A stretch of 64,000 bases of DNA, taken from the NCBI GenBank assembly GCA_014529385.2, contig CM043960.1:38293281-38357280 (forward strand). Reading direction: 5' to 3'. Origin of the DNA: Adiantum capillus-veneris. Taxonomy: Eukaryota; Streptophyta; Polypodiopsida; Polypodiales; Pteridaceae. Position numbers and translations under genes: made by a program. Below, piece by piece: positions 35,511 through 44,475 of this stretch. Within the stretch, counting starts at the first letter, position 1. Every line of letters starts with the position of its first letter. The notes below the pieces were generated by a model. That model searched no databases and was not told the DNA's origin. It saw only the letters and a list, made by a program, of their open reading frames with translations.

Positions 35511-36785
35511 CTATGCGATCAAATGATCTATGCCACAACGATTACAAGTGAGTATTGGCATTGCCAATGCACTCCCTTGACTTGTTTGCATTAGTGCAGC
35601 ATTCTTTTGCATTCTAATGGGGCACTCAGCTACTCGATGTGGTCCACCACATTCGTAGCACTGAAGAGGTGGTCTCCTGGCAAAACTATTAATGTTTTGG
35701 CCTCTTGCTGCTAGCGCAGTAGCTTGATATACCGGTTTGATTTGTCCCCAATGGTCTTCCATATAGTACATGGGACACTCCTCAAGCATGTCGACTCCAT
35801 AGGTGATACTAGAGTCTATGTCCTCTTCGCAATCTACATAAGTACTAGATGACTCGCAACCTATTTGGTTCATAGGTGTAACTCTTGGATGAGGGGGTTG
35901 CGGTCCTAGCACTGGAGGTGGCAACGGTGTGGTTTGGACCACATTTTGGGTTCTAGGGACCATGTGTTGTAATGGCAACTGTTGCTCCATGGGTGGGGTA
36001 GGCATCAATGCAGGGACTCGAGGTGAGTCTGCCCAAGCTATAGGCGGTCTATTTTCCATGATGCGTTTAAGCATTAGGCAATCCTTCGCTTGATGGCCAT
36101 ACCTACCACACGCGTTACAAGTCCCGTTAAACTTTACTCTGAAAGTAGGGCATTCACTCGTAGTATGTGGGCCCAAGCAAATTGAGCACCATTGTTGCTC
36201 CCTTCTTGGATACATATGAGTGTTTTGTGGAGCACGATTACCCCTAAGGATTTCTTGGATGGCCTTTGTGAGATTTGCCAAAGTCATCTCAAATATCGTT
36301 TGCTCTTTCACGATTGGCTTTATCTTCATTGGTTCATGCCCTGATGCTTGCGAGCTACTAGACTTCGGCTCGGCAGACACTCTTTCTCCCCCAATCATTA
36401 AATTATCCTCCAATTGGATTGCATTCATAGTGACTGCTTCCCAAGTAGTGATACCTCTAATGACTAGGCCATCATAAATACTTTCATGTCGTAGTCCCCT
36501 AATGAATCTATCGAGCAATTGGTTGTTGTTGAATCGTTCGTTTGGATTGCATCGAGAATTCAAATTCTTTAGGCGACTAATGAAGTCTCTCACAGATTTA
36601 CCTTCTTCTCGTTGGGCTTTTTGGAGCTGAGAGGCTACACCCCAAAGTACTCCCTCTCGTATGTATTCTTTTAAGAACAGTCTCCTAAGAGTAGAGTAGA
36701 TCGTTTTCTCTTCTACTCTTAAGGTTCTATACCAATCTCCAGCCTTTCCGCAATAGAGCGATAGAGCGACCGATAGTTTGAGCAA
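35511..36785 (-). pseudogene. Gag capsid and nucleocapsid part, copy 2
   Basis: Contains the capsid helices DWYRTLRVEEKTIYSTLRRLFLKEY, VRDFISRLKNLNSRCNP and RFIRGLRHESIYDGLVIRG, then four cysteine knuckles: CSICLGPHTTSEC, CNACGRYGHQAKDC, CYECGGPHRVAEC and CNRCGIDHLIA.C. Three have CX2CX3HX4C spacing and one the usual CX2CX4HX4C. The last is cut by TAG at 35511-35513, where copy 1 has Gln. Upstream, a deletion near 36765 removed about 60 capsid residues present in copy 1 and changed frame. Confidence 0.9.
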
Positions 36786-38304
36786 ATGCTGCCAAATCTC
36801 CTATTTGAGCAGGTATAATGGGTGTATGTGCTCCTGGAACCACATGTGAGATGGGAGTTGGCCTTGGCCTTGGCATACGCCCGGCTCTTGGGTCCCAAAT
36901 TTCGTATGGTGGTGTACCAGACGGTGGTCCAAAGTTTACAGGCGTGGCCCTAGGCATAGGGGGTGCCTGATATGGCATGTTATTATTAAATGGCATGGCT
37001 CCACTTGTATAAGAGCTTGGATAATTCCATTGTGGATTGTAAGCTCTTGGAATAATCGGAGGTGTAGGAGCTACATGAGGCTGAGGTACGAAAGGTGCAC
37101 ATGATTGATACATACATGTAGGTATAGTTGGGGGCAGTGTGCTACTAGGCATCGGCGCCGTGTTAACAAATGAACTCCATGGTGTACTTCTTGTCATGCT
37201 CACCATTGGGATATGCATGGTAGACGTAGTGTCATTAATAGAAAGATGAGCTAGATCTGGGAAGGTAAAGCTGCCACTTGTAGGCTCAGATTGTACTGAG
37301 GCTCCTGGCGAAACAACATATGGAGGATCAATGGGGCTCACTGAGGGAGTCTCCATTTGTGACAGAGTTGGTTGGTTGGCCTTTCCCGTATCCAAGAATC
37401 TCATTAGGCCTGTTGAAGGCATGTTGATCCCTGTGTTCTGTCTTTCTAACTCGACAATCCTATGGAGGACATCACAGACTTTCTGTTGTTGCTCATCTAT
37501 GCTAGTAGCACCCGATGTGGATTGTAGAACATCTAACCAACCCACATGATAGGTGTGTCCTGTGTACCGATCAGTTAAAGCTTCTGCTTGTAGGTCATAC
37601 TCCCAATTTTCGTTTAGGAATATCCCATCTAGGCCTGGCGTTCTGGAGGTTTCCCTTGAAGTGGAAGCATTATTGCTCCCCATAGCTTTCCCCTCCGTGA
37701 CTGCTACCTTGGGAGCACTCGGTTGCTCGGCTAGCATGATTGTTGTCATAGGAGCCTTTGCTTTCAGGGCTCGACTTTGTTCTAGCCCTCGTAGGTTCTC
37801 AATTTCCCTCTCCCTTGTTGCTTGCATATAGCGTTCGATCTCTTGCACTTCGGCAAGACTCCTACCATCGGGTAGTAAAACCTCAGATGGAGATAGCCCT
37901 AAAGGATCAGGAGGTGCAGTGGATGGAACATTCACATGCACACTCTCAAGAAGCATAGGGTCCATTTTAGGCATGAATGAAGAATTTACTTCCCCACTCC
38001 CTTCATTTATTTCATTAACCGCATGTTCGGAGCGAGTAGCTCTACTAAGGGTCTCTTTTAAGCGGCTAAACACGCTGGACCCGGGCCGTGGGCCCATGGC
38101 ATGCATGTCTTGACTTGAACTATCAGGGTTTGGTGTAGGATACCCCTCCATGACTTCGTAGTCAGAGGAAGAATCACTAGACGCGATATGAGGATCTTGG
38201 GTCGCGCTACCTTGAGTCCCGGCCGAAGGTCCAGAACCTAGGGTGGAGGAATAATGGGTGCCCGCGTAAATGGAGGAACTACCAATATGCTCGTGCTCTA
38301 ACAC
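36727..38304 (-). CDS. Gag N-terminal region, copy 2
   Basis: Open frame of 525 residues from the ATG at 38304. It is Ser/Pro-rich and low in complexity near the start, with a predicted helical Glu/Arg stretch (AEVQEIERYMQATREREIENLRGLEQSRALKAK near residues 155-190), the segment ENWEYDLQAEALTDRYTGHTYHVGWLDVLQ, and a long Pro-rich region before IGDLAAFAQTIGRSIA. It then runs out of frame at the capsid deletion. It begins about 930 bases after the priming site. No named domain; homologous to the start of the copy 1 gag. Confidence 0.8.
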   Translation of the reverse strand: MLEHEHIGSSSIYAGTHYSSTLGSGPSAGTQGSATQDPHIASSDSSSDYEVMEGYPTPNPDSSSQDMHAMGPRPGSSVFSRLKETLSRATRSEHAVNEINEGSGEVNSSFMPKMDPMLLESVHVNVPSTAPPDPLGLSPSEVLLPDGRSLAEVQEIERYMQATREREIENLRGLEQSRALKAKAPMTTIMLAEQPSAPKVAVTEGKAMGSNNASTSRETSRTPGLDGIFLNENWEYDLQAEALTDRYTGHTYHVGWLDVLQSTSGATSIDEQQQKVCDVLHRIVELERQNTGINMPSTGLMRFLDTGKANQPTLSQMETPSVSPIDPPYVVSPGASVQSEPTSGSFTFPDLAHLSINDTTSTMHIPMVSMTRSTPWSSFVNTAPMPSSTLPPTIPTCMYQSCAPFVPQPHVAPTPPIIPRAYNPQWNYPSSYTSGAMPFNNNMPYQAPPMPRATPVNFGPPSGTPPYEIWDPRAGRMPRPRPTPISHVVPGAHTPIIPAQIGDLAAFAQTIGRSIALLRKGWRLV

Positions 38305-38730
38305 TCATCCAGAGCGTAGGTTCATATGATTTGGATCCCCTAGAAGTGTCAGTGAGGGCCCGTGAAGGCTGCTCACCTAGTAATTTTGGGTGTTTTGCAA
38401 CCCAAGTCTTTTCTTATTTTTTGATTTTTTGGTCCTTTTTTTCTGACCCAGATATAGAATAGAACGTATGATAGCTCAAAACGAGCGTCTCGGTCAGAGG
38501 GACATGCTGTGCTTTACAGCCCTCCGTTTGGTCACTTTATGCCCTCGGAATCCCTAAAACCGTCAATTTCTAGTAAGGAACTAGGCCCGAATTAGAAAGT
38601 CTAAGGGTGCAAGTGGGAAGAGAAGGGAGGAGAGTGGAGGACTTGCCCCACATGCTCTCATTCCCTCTTGAGGGAGTAGGGTATATATATAAGAGTGAGT
38701 CTAGTATTTATCATAAGATTGAGGACTGAG

Positions 38731-38774
38731 GCCTGGGCCTGGGCCTGGGCTTGGGCTTGGGCTTGGGCTTGGGG
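38731..38774. repeat. (GGGCYT)n tract in element leader
   Basis: Seven consecutive GGGCCT/GGGCTT units on the plus strand, which is antisense to the element. The equivalent place in copy 1 (13271-13311) has a degenerate CCCAAG version. Four or more GGG runs in short spacing fit the G-quadruplex pattern on the antisense strand. Confidence 0.85.
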
Positions 38775-39210
38775 AAACGATCCCGATCAAAATTTTAGTG
38801 TGGCCGCCCAGTCACTCACGCTTAAATATTTTCGTTTTTTTTTTTTTTTTTGTGGCGACGACAGTGAGCTAACTGTCCACCTACTTCCTTTCTCACTACC
38901 TTACTGTGCAAAAACTGTGTGCAGGCAAACCTTGACAGAAACTGTGTGCAGACTGTGTGCAAGCAGAAATTGCTAACTGCCTTCCTACTTATTCATTCAC
39001 TGCAAACAAGCTACCGACTACTAATTGTGCAAAGACTGTGTGCAAACAGAAAACACAACATTATGCAGAAATCACAGAACTTGCAAACAACACAGAAATT
39101 AACAACTTACAGAAAAACAACTCATTCCTCTTCCTCTTACTCTTCTTTCCTACTACAAACAACTCATAGGAGAAGCACAAAGTGCCTCTTGGGCTTAGTG
39201 CGGGGCGTTT

Positions 39211-39228
39211 CCCCGGCAGCGGCGCCAA
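39211..39228 (-). promoter_or_regulatory. Primer-binding site, tRNA-Asp type
   Basis: On the minus strand TGGCGCCGCTGCCGGGGA follows the LTR by about three bases. It matches the complement of the plant tRNA-Asp 3' end with a single difference (C for T). Confidence 0.9.
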
Positions 39229-39231
39229 AAA

Positions 39232-39474
39232 TGTGCGCTCCTTGCTGCACTGTCGAAGCAAGGGACTTGCCGATACACCATGTGCGAGCCACAAATGGCT
39301 CCAAGCACACAACAAGACTAATCTAGCAAGCTCAAAAGAGGGCAATGGTGTGTCACTCACCGCTCTATGCTCCTGCCGTGGAGGATTCCTCGCCGCGATG
39401 AAGAAGAAGCTGCAGTCGTGCCGCGCTCAACCGCTTCGCCGCCGTCGTGCCTTCGTAATGCTCGATCGCACACA

Positions 39475-39505
<31 letters not shown>

Positions 39506-39824
39506 ACATGCACACACACACGAGGAGGTGAAGAAGAAGAAGATGGAGATGGAGATGGAGCAAGAGCACTCTTCTATTGCACAAATGAGAGAATGAGTGA
39601 ATTTTAGGTTTAGTTGGCTTTTATATGAGCTCACCCCTTTCACACTTGGGCGCCCATGCTTAGCCAACTAATCCCTTGAATGTCCCAGTTAGAGTGCGCC
39701 TCTCATCGGCGATCACTCTTACCCTTTTCCTATTGGTCCGACAAGCCCGGTACCTGACTCTACCAAATACATAATACACGTCCGTTGTAGGTGATGGGGT
39801 GTCCGTGAGCCGTGAGGGTTAACA
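39232..39824 (-). repeat. 5' LTR of gag-protease element copy 2
   Basis: 593 bases. Identical in structure to 30392-31048, but the CT tract is only about 26 bases (39480-39505) and the CA tract is almost absent, which explains most of the 64-base length difference. Confidence 0.95.
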
Positions 39825-39829
39825 ACCTC
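39825..39829. repeat. Target-site duplication ACCTC (right)
   Basis: Partner of 30387-30391. Sequence on both sides joins into CGAGGTGAGGACACCTC then CAATTTTTCAAACGTGGGA, comparable with the uninterrupted region at 54724-54763. Confidence 0.93.
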
Positions 39830-39840
39830 CAATTTTTCAA

Positions 39841-39851
39841 ACGTGGGAGGA
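39841..39851 (+). promoter_or_regulatory. Polypurine tract of gag-only element
   Basis: ACGTGGGAGGA directly before the LTR start TGTAAGATCCC. The 7.9-kb element has AAGTGGGGGAGGA at the same place (54751-54763). Confidence 0.8.
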
Positions 39852-40541
39852 TGTAAGATCCCTAAGTTTTAGTTCTTTTTTTTAAATAACAAAAATAGAT
39901 TCCAATATCCACTTCTTAAATTTTTGGTTTAGAATTCTTGTTTGGCAATGTTGCAAGGTTTTGAAATGAAAAGCAAAGTTGTTTTCATGTTCAAGTAGGT
40001 CACACGGACGTTTAGTTCAGTTTTAGAAAAAGTAAAAAATATTTACCTTTCTCAAATTCAATTTTTTTAAAGCTTTCTCATGTTTTTTTGCAAAAAGCAG
40101 TACAAGATCCTTAATCTACAAGTCTCGGGGATGCTATGATTAAATTTTGAAAAAAACTGCTTTTTGGATGATTTTCACGCTTTTTTAGCTTTTCATGATT
40201 TTTCGTGCTTTTTAGTAAAAAGCGAATCCTCTTTCTTGTGCAAGTGGACAAGGGAAACTCATGGTTTAGTTTTCCAAAAATTTGTTTTTTTCTAAATTTT
40301 TAACCCCAATTTTTAGCTTTTCATGCTTTTTGGCGTTTTTGAAAAGCTACATGCTTTTTAGGATGCCCGAAATTTAAAAATAATATTTTTAGTCACAATC
40401 GCGTATAAAAACAACCATACGATGAGAAAACTAGATAAAAACAAGATTTTTAGAGAAATGTTTTTATAAAAAGCGGCACCATAAGTATGTCAGGACATTA
40501 CGAGAGAGTAATAATTTCATGAGGGCATCATGGTGCAACAT
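39852..40541 (+). repeat. Long LTR, first part (before hAT insertion)
   Basis: Starts TGTAAGATCC and is related to the 5' parts of 44476-47620 and 50518-54209. It is rich in GCTTTT/AAAAGC motifs. It is cut at 40541 by the hAT element. Confidence 0.85.
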
Positions 40542-41019
40542 CGAGGTGGTACAAAACGTACTGTACATGGCGTATATGTACGTAATGTACGTTGTTTCAT
40601 ACACAAAAAAAAATTATGTACGTAAAAATATATACTCTTGTGAAGAAAAACTGCAAAGTACTAAAATTTCTAGGACATTTCCAATTACAAACAGGAGAGA
40701 AGCCAGCAACTTATAGAGACATTCAAGGACATGTTTTACAAGACAACCACATACTGTGTAACTACTACAAGAGACTTCAAAGTTAAGATGACATCGATAA
40801 TTGAACAGGAATATCAAAGCTCAAATGAGATCTGAAATAATAGTGAACAGTGAACGCACCAATATTGAAAACATCAAATGACAAAGTACCATAGGTGATA
40901 GCCTATAAGGCCCATGCTATAACAAAAGGCTCATCATAGAGTGTCCAAATGTCATAAATGAAACCATCCTACTCAAAAAAATTGTCTATATAGTAGTAGA
41001 AAGCACTCAATAGCTAGCT

Positions 41020-43733
41020 CTAAGCTAGTCGATCATCCATGTGATGGCCCCATCCTAAAAAATGATCATCAGAAGACTCCGTCGAAGAGAGCAAGTCCAT
41101 ATCCGCCAAGACATTGCCCTCTTCATTGTAATCCGAGGCCTCAATGAGATGAACAGCATCATTTGCCTGTTTTTGAGAAGAAAGAACAGGAAGCTTCCCT
41201 TTACGAGTGCTCTCCCTGTGAGCACTATCTGGGTCTGGAGCATGCTCACGCATAGGAATAGCCAAAGCTCGTGCGCGTGACCTCGTCACGCGTAAAGGAA
41301 TAGCCAAATCTCGAGTGCATGACCTCGTCACATGCCAATCAACACTCTTCAAGTCCCTGTGAAGCAGCTGAATAACCCTCCTCTTGCTCATTTCTGATTT
41401 GTAGCTCCACCTTGTCCATAGCAGTAGGATCTGTTACCATCTTCACGCGTGTTGGATCCGCCATTTGAAAATTGAGGAAATATTATTTAGTATGTACTAA
41501 GTACTCAATGGTCGTGTGTATCATGATTCAATCATTCATGTGAAAATTAAAAGTGGACCTACTTGGGTGTTCCCAAAGCGTGGTAGGCTCGCACAAGCCT
41601 CATATTTGCTCGACAATATACTAACTTTTCTAGTTGAGAAGTGTTGAGACAATTGCGGATCTTCATATGTATCAAGGAATAAGAGCTCCAGTTGCACTCG
41701 CATGCACCAGCCGAGCAATCCTATAGCAATGAGCATTGAGATTTCAAAATTCACACTTGAGTCTTGGTTTGATATACAGCACTAGTAAGTACAAAAACTA
41801 CAAGTCTCAAGATTTTCAATTACCTGTGAAAGTACTCATAAAGCCAGATGTGTAAGCATTGGAAGACCTTGTCTCCCATGATTCTACCACCATGTGAGAG
41901 GAAACCTATGAAAGTACTTTCAATTACTTGTGGAATTACTCGTAAATCCAAATGTGTAAGAGTTGGAAGGCCTTGTCTCCCATAATTCTGCCACCATGTA
42001 AGAGGAAACTTGGTAGCCTCTAGCCTCAACACCACAGCTCTTAGGATGGTCCTAGATTGTTCATGAAGTTGGTCATCTCTGCTTCAATCTCCAGCTGATC
42101 GTCAATGTCATACATCATATTGATGTAATCATCCTTGAGCTTCAAGAGACTCCTCTCATGGAAAAGCTTTGGCGTCTTGTAGAAAGGATGAAGCAATGCA
42201 ACCATCCCATGAATGGGATGACTCATAAATGTCCATTGCCTTTCTACAATGGCCAAGATGTCATCTCGGCTTAAAACTTCAGTAATAAAACAAAGTTGAA
42301 TTGGGTCACGATGCAAATTCAAATGACAACAAGAAGATTTGCAATGAAATCAATAATCAATTTCAAAAGACAAGTACTTACCAGTCGTATGTCAAAGACT
42401 TGCACTCTGTAATGTGTCTCTTCATCTCCATGAAGAGATGATAGACTAAGCCCAATGTAGAGCCCTCCATGTCTGTGTCTCGTATAAGCACATACACTGG
42501 TTGCAATGCCACTGTCGAACTCTGAACCTGTGTCCAAAAGGACTCATCGAGCACCCATCATTATATGTATTTAGTGGTCGGCTCCGTCTTTGAGTTGTAC
42601 ATCAATCTCCACTTCAGGTCCACGAGTGTCTGAAGAAGTGGATCCCTCAATTTGAAGAGTCTCTGTAACACTAAATACATATAAGAAAACCTGTTCTTCA
42701 AGGGTCGTATCATGTCAAGTGTGTTGTGGCTCCTGAAAATAGCTAAAGCTTGGTGTTTTTTGCAGAAAGAGGTGGTCATCTTAGTGGCATATGTGACAAC
42801 ATGCAATACCCAAGGCAACTTGCCTATATCCTCCATAAGTAAGTCAAGACAATGCACAACACATGGAGTCCAACAAATCTGAGGGTAAGTTGCCTTGACC
42901 ATTTCACCCATAAGCTTACAATTTGAGGCATTGTCAGTCACAACCTGTACCACATTCTCTAGCCCAATCTTCTTGATGTGCTCAAAGATAAACTCACATG
43001 TGATCCAATCTCCGGCCTTCCCTTCATCCATAGTGCGTAAAAAGGACAAGACCACACAAGAATATTAATGACGTGCCACCTACGAACATCACTCCAGCCA
43101 TCTGATATGATGGTGCACCCAAACTGCTCCCAACCTGCATTGACCGAGACCCAGGCCTTATCTATCGAATCCTTCTGCTCATCAAGCACTGTAGTGCGCA
43201 TCTTCCTATACTCACCCTTGACTATGAATCTGTGTGGCCAACATCAGCGGACCATCCTCTTTCACTTCTCAATTCAAAACATTGAAGGAGATGTCGCACT
43301 CAATGAGAGTGCTAGCAATCTCCATCTCAACAACCTTTTGACGCTCCTTCACCCAAGAAAGAGAGTTCACATTTGAAGGCAATGTGCTTTGCCTACGTAC
43401 ATCCATATCACCTTCATCCTCCTCCTCCTGCACAACTCGAGCCCTCTTTCTACTAGAACCAGCAGTGGTCCTCTCGAAACTCAAAAGATGAACCACCAAA
43501 ATCCCCAATAAGAGCATCATGTGTGTGATGTCCACCTGTATTTTTTTTGGTGTTGGTACTTTTGAAAAATTCTTTGCAATCAGCTTGTCCCTAATATCTT
43601 GCGGTACCTTTTTGCACCCTCCACAATTGTTGGTCGTGCCAATGCCTGTCAGGTGCTTGATGACACGAGAAATTGTATTCGTGAGCTGAAAATTGCAGTA
43701 CTTGCCTTGCCATCGTCGAGTGTCGGAACTCAC
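41020..43733 (-). pseudogene. hAT transposase
   Basis: Reading from 43733 down: BED-type zinc finger region (WQGKYCNFQLTNTISRVIKHLTGIG...GGCKKVPQDIRDKL), an acidic linker with RKRARVVQEEEDEGD, the DUF659-like part (SIDKAWVSVNAGWEQFGCTIISDGWSDVRRWHVIN, 43201-42959; LENVVQVVTDNASNCKLMGEMV...CVVHCLDLLMEDI, 43055-42561), and the C-terminal hAT dimerisation region (TKFPLTWWQNYGRQGLPTLTHL; CNWSSYSLIHMKIRNCLNTSQLEKLVYCRANMRL near 41700-41590). The coding sequence is broken by several shifts and by a 105-base tandem duplication. Confidence 0.88.
41814..42020 (-). repeat. 105-base tandem duplication in transposase
   Basis: The two units start near 41814 and 41919 and share TTTCAATTAC, TGTGTAAG..TTGGAAG and CCTTGTCTCCCAT. 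They duplicate the WWQNYGRQGLPTLTHL part of the dimerisation domain. Confidence 0.75.
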
Positions 43734-44179
43734 TTGCCCTAGAGTGTTGATGATGAGGATGACATTGGTATGCTCCTTCTAGTACGGGTTGCATGGCTTA
43801 GGCATGATGATTTCGTCACAAGCAGCAAGACAGACACGAGTAAGAGAGAGAGAGAATGAGAGACAGTGAGCATGTAGGAGGAACTCGGAGAAGAGAGACA
43901 AAGAGGAGAGAGAGACTCAAGAGTATTTACCTGCATAGAGCTTCCTGCAACCTGTTGTTTCTCTGCAGTGAATTGGGTCTTTGCACCTTGGTTACACATG
44001 ACTTCAATTTGTGGACAAAAATTACTCGCAAACCTTGGGCAAAACCATCAGCCACGCATAAGAGCCGGACTTTTTTTTTTTGAAAATTGCATTGTACATA
44101 TCGATTTGTACGTTAGGATCCATACAGTACAGGCGTACGGTACAAAAACAAGTCGTACGTATGTGTTGATCCAACCTTG

Positions 44180-44463
44180 TGCTGCACAGTTCAGCTCCTA
44201 TGGTCTCATTAGTCGCTGGGATACTGTTTCAATTAATCAATTTTACTACAAAACTTGAAGGAAAAGGGATAAGAGTTGACCACCAAAAGTTATGCCATAT
44301 TTTTAGAAAAGACTAGAGTCTTTTCTAAAAAGCAGGAGCTATTCCAAGCTAAGAGGGGGCGCCCTATTTGCCCTGGGAAGAGCAGTCTAGACCGATCCTA
44401 TAAATTCACATGTAGTGCTTAGTTTTCAATGTCGATAGTTGCGTCTACTACCACACGGCTATA
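44180..44463 (+). repeat. Long LTR, second part (after hAT insertion)
   Basis: Resumes the LTR of 39852-40541. It matches 45420-45705: GTCTCATTAGT, GGGATAAGAGTTGACCACCA, AGCAGGAGCTATTCCAAGCT, CTATAAATTCAC and GTTGCGTCTACTACC. It ends abruptly at the polypurine-like ACGTGTGGGAGGA, where a second LTR begins. Confidence 0.85.
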
Positions 44464-44475
44464 CGTGTGGGAGGA

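Larger units (their letters stand above)
30392..39824 (-). mobile_element. Gag-protease-only LTR retrotransposon, copy 2 (complete ends)
   Basis: Complete 9.4-kb element in minus orientation: 5' LTR 39824-39232, tRNA-Asp priming site, leader, gag and protease (38304-33091), an extra 152-residue frame (32881-32423), polypurine tract and 3' LTR 31048-30392, with ACCTC duplications. About 2 kb lie between the protease frame and the 3' LTR, and neither they nor any other part contains RT, RNase H or integrase motifs. The two LTRs differ by roughly 1 to 2 percent outside microsatellites, so transposition was fairly recent and used enzymes supplied in trans. It is comparable to the described TR-GAG class of non-autonomous elements, with a protease added. 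Confidence 0.93.
40542..44179 (-). mobile_element. hAT transposon, decayed
   Basis: About 3.6 kb with imperfect terminal inverted repeats: CGAGGTGGTACAA at the left and CAAGGTTGGATCAA (complement) at the right. The flanks are TGCAACAT and TGCTGCAC, degenerate versions of an 8-base duplication; the unoccupied paralogue near 45413 reads TGTAGCAT. The transposase lies on the minus strand. Both ends carry palindromic CGTACG/GTAC motifs. Many stops show it is old. Confidence 0.8.
28466..44463 (+). mobile_element. Gag-only gypsy element, interrupted by two other elements
   Basis: Body 28466-30391 holds the priming site, a leader (28700-29160) similar to 54240-54600, a decayed gag and a short 3' part. 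After the nested gag-protease element it resumes at 39830 with a polypurine tract (39841-39851) and LTR from 39852. The LTR is split by a hAT transposon at 40542-44179 and stops at about 44463. There is no protease, RT or integrase between gag and the polypurine tract. The 5' LTR could not be identified. Confidence 0.72.
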
